Of a stretch of DNA of 64,000 nt, positions 19,301-24,567 are shown one piece after another (position 1 is the stretch's first letter; each line of letters begins with the position of its first letter). The translations under genes and the position numbers were made by a program. Source of the stretch: Sulfurimonas sp. (lineage in GTDB: Bacteria > Campylobacterota > Campylobacteria > Campylobacterales > Sulfurimonadaceae); the NCBI RefSeq assembly GCF_029027405.1, contig NZ_CP093396.1, positions 186,001 through 250,000 of the forward strand, in the 5' to 3' direction. The notes under the pieces were generated by a model. The model was not told the origin of the DNA. It did not search any database and was given only the letters and a program-made list of their open reading frames with translations.

Positions 19301-22300
19301 CAATAGACAAAGATATTGCAGCAAGAAAGATATTGTCTCAAGTTGAACAAATACATCAAACTGTAACTGATAAAGACCTTCTATCACTTATGTTTAAAAC
19401 ACTAAAAGATATCGATACCTACCTTATTAATAATCCTGATAAAAAGAAAAAAATATTCAGCACGGGTAATCAAAATAGAATAAATGAAAGCTTGAGAACA
19501 CTAAGGTTTCAATTAAAAGGACCACTTACCTATACTGTCTCAAAAACAGATAATATAGATAAGCAAAGAATGTTTGATAATCAAAGAAGTGAATTTATTT
19601 TATATGAGTCTAAAATATCTTCTACTCAAGAAATCAAGGTTAGAGATGTAGATGTGAAAATCTATTATGATCAATTTACTACCACTGATGAAGATAAATT
19701 GTTAGTAGAAACAGCAGTAAAAAATGCAATAGAAAAACATATGAAATTTGGATTATATTTTGATTCTTTGCCTAGAGATATAGATGTTATTATAAGAAGA
19801 GATGGGGGTGTTCAAACGCAATTCTTTGCAGGCAGTTTAAAAAATACAATAATTTTAGGAAAGAGCTTTTTTGAATCCACTGATTTAGGAGGCGTAGCCA
19901 ATAAATATATGGATACTGCTAATACTAATAATGAAAAACTATATAAAAAAGCTGAGGCAACTATTTTTCATGAATTAGTACATGCCGCACAGGAGTCTTC
20001 GAAAAGTAAAAAGTTCTGGAGATTAAAAAGTAATAATACTACAAAAGCAATTGATATATCTTCAGATATTAGTGCTTATGCAACAAGTAATCCTTTAGAA
20101 TTTGTGGCTGAAGCATTAACATACAAAGCTTATATAGGAGATGTTTCAGACGAAATAAATACTGAATTATCAAAATATTTCAGAATTGAAGACAGTATAA
20201 ATATAGGTATTCCGATAAAACACTTAGAGAATATTAATAATTTTAAGGACACACAATTATATGCATGGGAAGGTTTGACACTAAGAGAATTTGTTAGATT
20301 ACAGGATAAAAAACAAACAAAAGTTATGCAAAGTTATGACCATCAAATAATAGTACAACTAGAAGATGATAAAACAGTAAAAGATTCAGCTTATAAGTTA
20401 GCATTTAAACACCCAGATCAAACAACAATAATACAAATGAGCAAAGATGGGTCGTACAAAGTTATTTATGGAAAAGCATTATCAGATGTAGATGGAAAAC
20501 TTAGAATTTCAGGTGTAGGTTATGGAAGAGAAAATTCTGATGGGGTAAAAACATTGGGAGGAAGAAATACAAATGATTTTGTAGACAATATTAAATCTTT
20601 AAAAAATGACTTGAAATCAACAGCTACAATAGATAGAGTAAGTCTCATTGGATGTAACCTTGGAGTGAATAATCATATAGATGACAACAATAATGATTAT
20701 GGAAAAAATTTGATTACAGCACTGAAAGATAATGGCATCAGCACTAGTGTATCTATACGCAATACTTATGTTGGGATTACTGATGATGGTAGAAAAGTTA
20801 CGTCGGAAACAGCAGAACAAGGATCATGGCGAAATAAAAATCAAATTCATAAAACGGTATACAGTATTGATGAAAATAGAGATGTAACAAGTAGCAAACA
20901 ATCCATATCAGGAGATTTATTACATGCTAATACATTAGAAGATGCATCAGAGAAACTTTTACTAGAAGATTCAAATAGATTAGTTTCAAATGACAGAGGG
21001 AATATTCAAGATGTTGATTTCAATAAAGTTGGAGACTCCTTGAGCAATGATAATGTGAATCCAAACGATCCGACTGGAATCAATAACAAAGTAATAGATA
21101 GTGATAAAATAACTGAGATTGATTCCAGTGTTAAAAAAATTGGAGACTCTGATAGTGCTCAAAGACAATTAAAAAAAGAAAGATTTGATCAGTCCATATT
21201 TGATGCAAAAACAACGAAAAAAACAACGAAACAAAAACTGGCATCAGTAGGTGCTAATATTCAAATAAATGTGGGAGATGGAGAGCATACAACACTTTAT
21301 TATGGAAGCAATAATATTGATATAAAAATAGGGAATGGTGGACATAAAACAGCTATGTTTGGAGATAATAATGCCTTGATGAGTATTGGAAATAGAGAAA
21401 ATACGCATACAGCCTTTGGAGAAGCTTCCCATACGGTTGAAGTTGGAGGATACACTGCCTTTGAAGGAGTTCAAATATTAGTGGGACAAAGAAATATTGC
21501 TTATAATTATGGGGATAGAAATGATTTTATTGTTATGTTAGATAAATCAGTACCTATTATTCCTCTTCTAAACCCCTTTGAAGGTGCTTCTGGTATTTCT
21601 TCAACGTTAAAGAAAATAGCAGAAACTAATAGTGATGAGAGAGAAGCGTTATGGACCTTTGATAAAGCAAAAACATTCTCAACCAGTATGAGTGTTTTAG
21701 ATATAACAAGTACAGTAGAGTATACAACTCTACTTGATGTAGGAAGTGAAAATGACATCTCTGATAGAGGAATCAAATATGATACAGAAGCCTCTTTAAA
21801 TAATGCAATTAATGGTGGGGGATCAACAGCCCCTGTTTCTAAAGAAGAGATGAAAAAAATGAAGCTTAAGGATAAAGCAAAAGCTAAATTGAAAAATGCA
21901 AAAGCAAGTGTTTCCAATACTTCTATAAACTTTATCGTTACAGGTCGTGGTTCAGATATCATCTTAGCCAATGGTAACTTCTCTTTCATCTTTGGAGACA
22001 ATATTCAATCAGCACTTGACACAACTGTGGCATCGTTGTTTGGTGTCATGCAACAAGGATTTACATCCACTGGAGCACCCACAAATACATTTACATTCTC
22101 TCCTGCAGATTTAAAAACACAGTTGGGAAATAATATTAAAAATAGATTGGCAAGTTTAACGGAGGATACTACGGTTGGAGAAATGATGAACTATGCTTAT
22201 ACACAAGATGGACATGTCTATTCCCAAGATGGACAAAAAGTCGATGTGGGGAATATGGTAAGTGAATTGTTTACTACCATACTTAAAGATAGCTATAAAG

Positions 22301-23781
22301 GCTTGATTAAGACCTTTACCAATCCTACTAAAATCATTAATACGATTAAAGAAATGGGAGGTGCTGGCGTAGATATGATTAAAAATGGGTTAGGAGCACT
22401 TGGCCTACCGGTAGGGACTGAGGATGAAGATAGTACCGAAACTACAACAGTAACGACACCTATAACACAAGAAGATGAAATAGAAGGAAAATCCTTTGGA
22501 TTTTCTGGATTAAAAATGCCTTCGTTCTTTGATATACTGAAAATTCCAACAATGCTTACTAAAATACCTGCACTTGTAGAAGATTTAGGAAAAACCTTAA
22601 CAGGTGATGTTAACAACATGAAAGACAAAATGTTGACTTTTTTTACTGAAACGGGATATATGAAAGATGATGGAGATTTAATAGTCAGTCTAGGTTCTCA
22701 AAATTTTGTTTGGGGTGGACACGGCAAAGATCTTATTGCTTTACTTGGCGTTAATAATAATGTATGGGCAGGGGAGGGTGATGATGTTGGATACTTAATG
22801 GGGGAAGGAAATACCTTTAGTGGAAATAACGGAAATGACACGGCTGTGATGATGGGACAAAACCATATGTTTATTGGTGGAATGGGAAATGACCTTGCTA
22901 TTGCATCAGGAAGATACAATAATCTATTTGGCGGAGCAGGAAATGATCAATTGTGGGTCTTTGGTAGTAGAGGATTAATTACTGGTGGTGAAGGTGATGA
23001 TTATATTGTGGCAACTGGAAATAACCATGATATCAACGCAGGAATAGGGAATGACTTCTCTGTAACAATGGGTTCAGGGAATAAGATTTACTTAGGAGTA
23101 GGTGATGACCAAGCTAAAATATTTGGAAACAAAAATAAACTCGTTGCAGGCGAAGGTAAAGATATAATTGATATTTATAGTTATGACAGTGTTATTCAAA
23201 CAGATAATGGAAATGATACGGTAATGGCCAGATCAAAATCTAAAAATAATAAAATCTATACAGGAGCTGGTGACGACACTATTTTTATAGGGGGATTAAA
23301 TAATGAATATTCAGCTGGTACGGGACAAGATATTTTTATTATGACCAAACAGAATATAGAAGGGCGTATTACTGATATAGAAGCCTCTGATATGATTGTA
23401 TTTAATAATTTCTCTTATAAAGATTTATGGTTTGAAAGAAGTTTGAATAATTTAATTATTCATAATTACAATGGAGGTTCCTCAAGTGTAGGTACACAAG
23501 ATTGGTTTGAAGAGTTTGGCGCAATAACAGTAGATGATTACTTTAAATCTGATAATAAGCGAGCTTCGATAGTTACTTCAGTTAAAACTGATCTTAATGG
23601 TAAGATCGTAGAGTATGAATATTTTGATAATAATGCTTTCGATAAGTTAGTAGAAATTATGGCTAGTTCAGATAGAACAAAAGGAAGTGATGGATTTATG
23701 ACAAATAAACCCTTGGACTTTAAAAATGATATATCTCTAGCGTGGAATAACAGAAGCGATGCTGCAAGAGTGATAGCTTAG
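7378..23781 (+). CDS. Giant MARTX/RTX-type multi-effector toxin (5,467 aa)
   Basis: Single intact frame. Visible order by residue: 1-340 glycine-rich repeat arm; 342-721 inserted beta domains; 722-1627 MARTX-type repeats of about 19 residues (pattern G-x-x-N-hh-T-x-V-G-D/N-G); 1695-2060 long Gln/Asn/Lys-rich helical region; 2070-2160 helical module; 2195-2361 ADP-ribosyltransferase; 2405-2628 C80 domain 1; 2655-3031 GT44-like glycosyltransferase; 3095-3205 decayed C80-like fold; 3222-3528 unassigned; 3528-3621 second helical module; 3698-3928 C80 domain 2; 3942-4275 HExxH protease; 4278-4498 C80 domain 3; 4618-4721 second repeat arm; 5102-5321 RTX nonapeptides (GGxGND-type); then a secretion region. 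MARTX toxins are exported by type I systems, form a path into eukaryotic cells and release effectors by autoproteolysis. No Sec signal peptide, as expected. Downstream genes supply acylation and export. The order with three C80 copies is unlike known MARTX toxins, which have one. Confidence 0.9.
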   Translation: MSAVVKFFKKVVSAARYLVTGTYSGTEGNDNIVAVSLSLGWGDGIITKGGNDIVTAAAFSLKVKDTWGNLTVNGAGGYTQIYKSANGNLNYYGASGALKIEHTGNTGNVNLYAIAASSTALRKGISGNMNVWSAAAHTSYKLFTKTGNMYIKAFSAYLSVKRSSNGHKYSSGNVELVGAGAYVNVYSDVDTGSLTGYALSGNGVFKRYGRNSEVDLKLVGMNNEVYHNSTKGNTTVYAVGGRNYIEKKGRSENDYSTGNLNVTVAVLRNNIIHETRYGDTTVTGLAASSKITRIGEEGNATIFGLGIDNEINIQMKKGHLDFTGAGGSNRINIKGSGNSVSSSRTVSVESVGAYISDGMKFILTLPDNFKSGDTIWAKFQDGQYVKGIKFRLDITNNNIKATTLKAKYVTSTNIDFDFESGGSSQLLANISTGAGYGLKNLSYEGITESGMITNGEDSKFQYILIKKEITDESGDNKTINLSEVNITANGQDICGQIVSTTMSSVYSNSYRSNNLFDNNNNSFTHTASSNEQWIQIKLDKAYKIDELEIIGRSGYDHRNKNISIYLGNEQLSNKNIDYLNNSNDISSSDIVFNAGRVGKIISPTLEKRGIKLSEKLIVLRDTYLINSNLELNTLSNSALSLSNILKSHNDITLNTKDGAWTNNIILPDDASIGDIVTLKVDSSRAVNINVDGNVKSVSTGSEVTYIKSSNEWRELYGNVSSIKEDYSSNIKLVGLANIISHTTAKGDIIVSGGGGYTEVTRIAYNASLTANLGGIVNNVYLKSNYGNYTFNGVGAGNILKNYSKDGFTKVIAGGLGNSLTRVGHGNGDIIMVGGGNHINWTGNGNLKAKLGGLTINHLTRRGDGDNEFILVGLIGNIANIYGTGNLTLGGLGLANVIKKDGNGDATIILVGGANIYHQQGSGSLKAFMLGGANVLLKRGNDNIYAFMAGGVNYIGQVGRGNLYAGMLGGANVITKFGDGDAYALMAGGLNVLVQVGNGKTIAVMYGYANILTKIGDGLTIAALFGTANVFTHIGNGNTIGVMIGGFNVFTKVGGKKGDLTIGVMVGLGNVFTHKGDGDTFALMTGGVNVFTKIGGKLNGSGLEDDDLTIAAMFSAGNIFTHIGDGITAALMVGTGNVLTKIGNGLTIGVMVGTGNIYTHVGNGTTLGLMIAAGNIFTKVGDGITIAAMLGSGNIFTHVGDGLSGAVMLGLGNVFTKVGDGVALAIMLTPPVGPTVGNVFTHIGDGLSGALMFGGQANIFTKVGNGLTVAAMIAGKGNIFTHVGDGTTIALMILSKANIFTKVGNGLTLAFMQGDANIMTHVGDGLTVGIAIGKVNIITKVGNNELVVGLYGKANIVTHVSSEASNTFALVKGNLNVITKVGPMDGFTVTVSPLDSIVSDTVSPEDRILARGDITSNPMGVISSVLDGMNTLISSTYNDIVSRRGSMLAGVAIGDANIITHVGRGSTNLLVHGKANIITKVGNGRSIVLANGKANILTVVGDGDSIQAAKGEANIITKIGSGSSAVLAIGKANVVTKVGDGLHIGVMHGKVNAQTVVGDGMVISAQNGNFNLNTRVGNGTNISVAKGKYNLNVQFGDGLGIYAAAGRGNVSIKIGNGDYYGVTIEVGKGSAKDKVKALLSELKGTGISVLASGTISRIVNGDEGGTVTKHGHTTPTTSIPTDLKGIKVSQDEDSTTNTNDFSKNVTRTNENGNNEDYNSSDKNNIENNSKQQAQAATDAQNNANSDSNKVKDDVNRGQEKVEKEKEKVDSFKNDIEKVDTDKLNENAIDLKSFIETQLGSEGSNYDKANVATESEVSGQYTVYSKVTADGSSLRSEFAAINTNVNQHLDTYGQQAQDAITQSKEESLKVDIQQSIDAAKEKYTQAKSDEIKANDDVVSSQSEVQNSKNNVNSATRDANSKSADAQNRATSASSGTADKRKSDATSVEKTISTGFSSKLKDSATLLTSGVVPSGLNADVDQNKVEDELEAGINALRINSRNPNVNHGDKVQTLEEKYTKGKDFVKGLSEVEKVITRKEETTQNSEDSDKILKTRYQIGDLPEKDNGTPVDFNGEHLGKTNYLRKLITLSSFNKLVPIRSLKGKDKLARQIYDSLGSIDKISFEKTIKIIDKYKERYPDSLEKISELKRLVVKGLKYYEDGTKYTTQESLNALDEQEIPFNNKHMKQELLDAKQVGEEVYDKASLSSKEIDAIQWYTSVGFQYINSYLRKSEKLILLMKDNSINAIKGMSKMQTFEGTTYRAFLPGATLESLERKIAVGKLVGDKGFSSTSTSGDFAKSFRSGKKTVILTILDAKGVNIAGLAQSNQAEVLLYPGSHMRIEAIKRTDQNLHIIARYTENFKAGEKVLNLHDGSEIGTAIDKNTSTVREDAIKSIDDKEVTEILRGENELNINHLSRNPDSFEDTTLSHWDKLTTTQKKSIEYSTLSDKKTKMQNYDHQIIVQLEDDITVRDSSFKLALKHPDQTTIIQMSKDGSYKVIYGKALSDVDGKLRISGVGYGRENSDGVKTLGGRNTNDFVDNIKSLKNDLKSIATIDRVSLIGCNLGVNNHIDDNNNDYGKNLITALKDNGITTSVSVRNAYVGITDDGRKVMSEDGSTQWKNKSADDKTVYRFDPDTNNVISIVNDRNKVTVYKYTGGHLGTVDIPKIVSFVWVGGRLSDSDLKNMKSFVDTASDDTKRYLYYDPNALMANSVKKAINAYAKNISDDAGIRIQTIIKLEEQYLRYLEAHGATDDSRISFMVDNLAAERGKLNKFLNGIKKFWDVDFDKNSEGKIELKSVEELFRSSDPKLKDAYNRELMYRGGVLAGASDVIRIAALDKHGGIYTDVGAYPRTKNHGYSSESLKLAFKSVEDDKPAPHPSTVITLFKLYNRLVPNNSLMYAQKDSTFTNFLVNAVIREHNSIKNDIFRELQYKVKTTYLLDVFTVTGPGLLAEYLNVNNIGDLRDYDENISIKNKSSWQSNSNTIKNTLRYKVFILDPDDLTTTQKKEFHDYILANYTDSMDVTKIVVLDSKSLDKEKYRPLFTGSNLSDKYCFFDVDEILLNSSEISVYGSNDTYNKIISKVGTIDKDISRQTDTSNFIGDIKKSSKKPTDVLVMISDKDGNYDSLNDIDSVRFHDKTIVQYDRRTESFTVIQGNIEDISPRFRLNIIGTYDTLSDDSLDLKNIAKNFRDKIPNAIEELRILATGIKENNDVLPLDGVEKFNEFIVGSYKPSLNYFTSKPYYDIKSYYKFNTYTSRYREVHFSCTINNVGLDKIYNIFSQVNNLSKDDFLLQLNVLFNKSDAADLDRLTKLQASIPSPDILYINKKPLIDIDAYPDILKDSNSFNRKLRSLFKNNSLFSDEYVYDKYLLEQKKTKLLESNSDYMRLRTNSDRWDENKVTELFKIMYEAHSEAYKDLYGNDYGYLPDLNIYDMQDKKNDYIGSSGIKISMDLRNITSEEVVLNLKAVLFAVENNELDKSSDKISSNDFKLIKLKKYCGLISSRGTALSTNKNFLRTSSENKQLESILLRKKESHALTKLFTDGYNRSTLQNLVKLKYFSYYLPCKYYSQKSKLAREIYKHLDSPDVNSINALKILMNDFKEKYPSSSRIDALTQLEKQINDSVDYYNSIQSVSDDNSVSNDSSYSTDLIEIVTEFVDAKIEEATKTSLIDSLIDAIDDKSESSSSFENNWKTKLKESLQLAKNELDVEHLDSNPDSFKNTTLGNWDKFSTTQLELIEYSAIIDKNPKMQNYDHQIIVQLEDDKTVKDSSFKLALKHPDQTTIIQMSKDGSYKVIYGKALSDVDGKLRISGVGYGRENSDGIKTLGGRNTNDFVDNIKSLKNDLKSIATIDRVSLIGCNLGVNNHIDDNNNDYGKNLITALKDNGITTSVSVRNAYVGITDDGRKVTSETAEQGSWRNKNQDGKTVYTINNNGDVVSNNNNYIGTVVEYGGNHLEGNMEVNLELVNKKYKILEDMKVSLSTIDKDIAARKILSQVEQIHQTVTDKDLLSLMFKTLKDIDTYLINNPDKKKKIFSTGNQNRINESLRTLRFQLKGPLTYTVSKTDNIDKQRMFDNQRSEFILYESKISSTQEIKVRDVDVKIYYDQFTTTDEDKLLVETAVKNAIEKHMKFGLYFDSLPRDIDVIIRRDGGVQTQFFAGSLKNTIILGKSFFESTDLGGVANKYMDTANTNNEKLYKKAEATIFHELVHAAQESSKSKKFWRLKSNNTTKAIDISSDISAYATSNPLEFVAEALTYKAYIGDVSDEINTELSKYFRIEDSINIGIPIKHLENINNFKDTQLYAWEGLTLREFVRLQDKKQTKVMQSYDHQIIVQLEDDKTVKDSAYKLAFKHPDQTTIIQMSKDGSYKVIYGKALSDVDGKLRISGVGYGRENSDGVKTLGGRNTNDFVDNIKSLKNDLKSTATIDRVSLIGCNLGVNNHIDDNNNDYGKNLITALKDNGISTSVSIRNTYVGITDDGRKVTSETAEQGSWRNKNQIHKTVYSIDENRDVTSSKQSISGDLLHANTLEDASEKLLLEDSNRLVSNDRGNIQDVDFNKVGDSLSNDNVNPNDPTGINNKVIDSDKITEIDSSVKKIGDSDSAQRQLKKERFDQSIFDAKTTKKTTKQKLASVGANIQINVGDGEHTTLYYGSNNIDIKIGNGGHKTAMFGDNNALMSIGNRENTHTAFGEASHTVEVGGYTAFEGVQILVGQRNIAYNYGDRNDFIVMLDKSVPIIPLLNPFEGASGISSTLKKIAETNSDEREALWTFDKAKTFSTSMSVLDITSTVEYTTLLDVGSENDISDRGIKYDTEASLNNAINGGGSTAPVSKEEMKKMKLKDKAKAKLKNAKASVSNTSINFIVTGRGSDIILANGNFSFIFGDNIQSALDTTVASLFGVMQQGFTSTGAPTNTFTFSPADLKTQLGNNIKNRLASLTEDTTVGEMMNYAYTQDGHVYSQDGQKVDVGNMVSELFTTILKDSYKGLIKTFTNPTKIINTIKEMGGAGVDMIKNGLGALGLPVGTEDEDSTETTTVTTPITQEDEIEGKSFGFSGLKMPSFFDILKIPTMLTKIPALVEDLGKTLTGDVNNMKDKMLTFFTETGYMKDDGDLIVSLGSQNFVWGGHGKDLIALLGVNNNVWAGEGDDVGYLMGEGNTFSGNNGNDTAVMMGQNHMFIGGMGNDLAIASGRYNNLFGGAGNDQLWVFGSRGLITGGEGDDYIVATGNNHDINAGIGNDFSVTMGSGNKIYLGVGDDQAKIFGNKNKLVAGEGKDIIDIYSYDSVIQTDNGNDTVMARSKSKNNKIYTGAGDDTIFIGGLNNEYSAGTGQDIFIMTKQNIEGRITDIEASDMIVFNNFSYKDLWFERSLNNLIIHNYNGGSSSVGTQDWFEEFGAITVDDYFKSDNKRASIVTSVKTDLNGKIVEYEYFDNNAFDKLVEIMASSDRTKGSDGFMTNKPLDFKNDISLAWNNRSDAARVIA
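8401..9540 (+). other. Toxin: insertion in N-terminal repeat arm with F5/8C-like domain
   Basis: The glycine-rich repeats stop at about residue 341 and resume at about 722. The insert is non-repetitive beta-type sequence. Residues about 505-585 (SNNLFDNNNNSFTHTASS, then WIQIKLDKAYKIDELEIIGR) match the F5/8 type C/discoidin pattern of a galactose-binding-like fold. A segment near 670-715 (LPDDASIGDIVTLKVD) resembles phage tail-fibre beta domains. Inference: an added carbohydrate- or surface-binding module. Confidence 0.55.
9541..12260 (+). repeat. Toxin: MARTX-type glycine-rich repeat array
   Basis: About 40-45 protein repeats of roughly 19 residues with a recurring core such as NIFTKVGNGLT followed by a small hydrophobic stretch and a glycine (A-A-M-x-G-x-G or similar). 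Hydrophobic/Gly alternation and the V-G-D/N-G turn match the A/B repeats of MARTX toxins, thought to form the pore or translocation structure. At the DNA level the units are diverged, not a recent expansion. Confidence 0.8.
13960..14460 (+). other. Toxin: ADP-ribosyltransferase effector (R-S-QxE type)
   Basis: Three hallmark elements of the C3/CT-type mono-ADP-ribosyltransferases appear in order: Arg in TTYRAF (R2258), the STS-like motif GFSSTSTS (2283-2290) and the catalytic Glu in SNQAEVLLYPG (E2326). The residue two before E2326 is Gln (Q2324), giving Q-x-E instead of E-x-E. In the family Q-x-E is typical of C3-like enzymes modifying Rho at Asn or related targets, while E-x-E is typical of Arg-specific enzymes. 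The target is therefore inferred to be a small GTPase, not shown. Confidence 0.75.
14590..15260 (+). repeat. Toxin: peptidase C80 domain, copy 1
   Basis: Residues 2405-2628. N-terminal strap with SHWDKLT, then YDHQIIVQLEDD, IIQMSKDGSYKVIYG, KLRISGVGYGRE and VSLIGCNLG, closely following the Vibrio MARTX cysteine-protease domain. The catalytic Cys is C2558. The position of the catalytic His (G-H-G in Vibrio and clostridial toxins) is Y2514. DNA of 14722-15190 is nearly identical to copies 2 and 3. Confidence 0.85.
15340..16470 (+). other. Toxin: TcdA/TcdB-like (GT44) glycosyltransferase effector
   Basis: IPKIVSFVWVGGRLSD matches the opening of the large clostridial toxin glucosyltransferase domain. 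ASDVIRI supplies the conserved Asp and Arg, and GGIYTDVG the conserved Tyr and first Asp (D2841). The DxD metal motif reads D-V-G: the last Asp (TcdB D288 position) is Gly2843. Length and order fit a full domain. Family members sugar-modify Rho/Ras GTPases using UDP-sugars; with the altered metal motif, activity or metal need may differ. Confidence 0.75.
16660..16990 (+). other. Toxin: decayed C80-like fold, fourth copy candidate
   Basis: Residues about 3095-3205 can be laid over the C80 domains: TIVQYDRRTESFTVIQG with TIIQMSKDGSYKVIYG, and RFRLNIIGTYD with KLRISGVGYGR, with similar spacing to the following helix (NIAKNFRDKI). Neither His nor Cys equivalents are kept. It lies directly after the glycosyltransferase, where an intact copy would be expected from the layout of the other cargos. 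Low identity; this is pattern-based. Confidence 0.4.
18470..19160 (+). repeat. Toxin: peptidase C80 domain, copy 2
   Basis: Residues 3698-3928, strap GNWDKFS, Cys C3852, Tyr Y3808 at the expected His. From 18604 to about 19070 the DNA is nearly identical to copy 1, and the tail from about 19075 (acgtcggaaacagcagaac) is shared exactly with copy 3. Sits between the unassigned region/helical module 2 and the metalloprotease. Confidence 0.85.
19200..20200 (+). other. Toxin: HExxH metalloprotease effector (ATLF-like)
   Basis: ATIFHELVHAAQ gives H4198-E4199-x-x-H4202. About 40 residues later ISAYATSNPLEFVAEALTY provides the pattern (Y-A-x-x-N-P-x-E-F-x-A-E-A) seen in anthrax lethal factor-like C-terminal domains, where a Glu is the third zinc ligand. 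The preceding 200 residues are helical and unrecognised. Likely a zinc endopeptidase delivered to host cytosol; substrate unknown. Confidence 0.7.
20210..20870 (+). repeat. Toxin: peptidase C80 domain, copy 3
   Basis: Residues 4278-4498. The strap (YAWEGLT) has diverged more than in copies 1 and 2, but from YDHQIIVQLEDD on the DNA is again nearly identical (20326-20850). Cys C4426 present; Y4382 at the expected His. This copy occupies the position of the single C80 domain of ordinary MARTX toxins, just before the C-terminal repeat arm. Confidence 0.85.
22680..23781 (+). repeat. Toxin: C-terminal RTX nonapeptides and secretion region
   Basis: Residues 5102-5321 hold about 12 alternating units such as GGAGND, GGEGDD, GIGND and GAGDD spaced by 17-19 residues, the Ca2+-binding beta-roll form found in the C arm of MARTX proteins. 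The last 145 residues are non-repetitive, slightly acidic and end SDAARVIA; by position they are the type I secretion signal. Confidence 0.85.
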
Positions 23782-23792
23782 AAATAAATAGG

Positions 23793-23935
23793 AAAGAACA
23801 AAAAGAGAGATATGTCCTACAAATATTAGTTGAAATTGCACTTATTTTTATAATTGTCGCTCAAAACTCTCTTTATAATGCTAGAATGTCAAAACAAAGA
23901 AGAATTAGCTGACTTATTCAGAGGATTCAATTATT
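23793..23935 (+). repeat. Direct repeat, downstream copy
   Basis: Second copy of the 6968-7095 repeat, starting 12 bases after the toxin stop and ending shortly before the next gene. Identity is highest in the last 55 bases. It could carry a promoter or RNA element for the accessory operon (the upstream copy would have served the toxin before the IS fragment landed), or be a scar of an older duplication. Confidence 0.65.
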
Positions 23936-23960
23936 TAACTAACAAAAAAAAGGAAAAAAA

Positions 23961-24227
23961 ATGGAAGAAATATACGCAGATACGATAGTCGGAATAAATT
24001 TTAATAACGGTGTTATAAAAATGATTCTAGCCAATCAAGATTTAGAAAATGTATTATTAGAAGATAATAATAACTCAGGTGAAGTAAAAATGAAAAGTAA
24101 CAGAGTTATCAATATGTCCTTACCCGGATTTTTATACTCTGTTTCAGTTATAGAGAGTTTACTTAAAGACCCTCAAATGATTAAAACCATAGAGGCCTAT
24201 AAGAAAGCAGGCATCATAAAAGAATAA
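23961..24227 (+). CDS. Small toxin-associated protein A (88 aa)
   Basis: Preceded by AAAGGA. The sequence begins EEIYADTIVGINFNNGVIKMIL and ends with a helical DPQMIKTIEAYKKAGIIKE. It is a paralogue of the next gene: both share D-T-x-x-G-I-x-x-x-N-G-h-h-x-h-h-L, a middle MSLPGF or MPILGF motif, and the DP/EP-x-h-I-K-x-h-x-x-Y tail. No membrane segment or signal peptide. Its place between toxin and acyltransferase recalls the rtxH position in Vibrio loci, but I cannot show homology. Function unknown. Confidence 0.7.
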   Translation: MEEIYADTIVGINFNNGVIKMILANQDLENVLLEDNNNSGEVKMKSNRVINMSLPGFLYSVSVIESLLKDPQMIKTIEAYKKAGIIKE

Positions 24228-24297
24228 GTAAAGAGAAAAATAAAAAATCTGATACTTTTGAGTGTTTAACAAAAAATTTCATAAAAGGAAGATTGAG

Positions 24298-24567
24298 ATG
24301 AAAAAAATACATGTAGATACTTCAATGGGGATACACATGCAAAATGGAATTGTACATATTATTTTAGGAAGTGATGATTTATCACAAAAATTCTATAAAG
24401 AGAATGATATAAATGAAGGAAATACAAAAGCTACAAGTATCATATCTATGCCAATACTTGGATTTATAGAAACACTCAATATCTTCCAGAATTTTGCAAA
24501 AGAGCCACATATTAAAATGATTTTAGATTCTTATGCTGATGTTGGTGTATTAAAAAAGGATAAATAG
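24298..24567 (+). CDS. Small toxin-associated protein B (89 aa), paralogue of A
   Basis: I start it at the ATG at 24298, which has AAAGGAAGATTGAG before it and aligns with protein A; an upstream in-frame start at 24262 would add 12 basic residues without counterpart. Core motifs are shared with protein A (VDTSMGIHMQNGIVHIIL; SMPILGFIETLN). The stop (TAG) overlaps the GTG of the acyltransferase gene, so translation is coupled. Two paralogues side by side could form a heterodimer, perhaps a chaperone or acylation partner; this is speculation. Confidence 0.7.
   Translation: MKKIHVDTSMGIHMQNGIVHIILGSDDLSQKFYKENDINEGNTKATSIISMPILGFIETLNIFQNFAKEPHIKMILDSYADVGVLKKDK

Noticed and set aside
7378..23781. 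Giant surface adhesin (BapA/FrhA-type) instead of a toxin
   Set aside because: MARTX-type repeats, C80 domains, an ADP-ribosyltransferase, a GT44-like domain and an HExxH protease are toxin cargo; Ig-like adhesin repeats are lacking.
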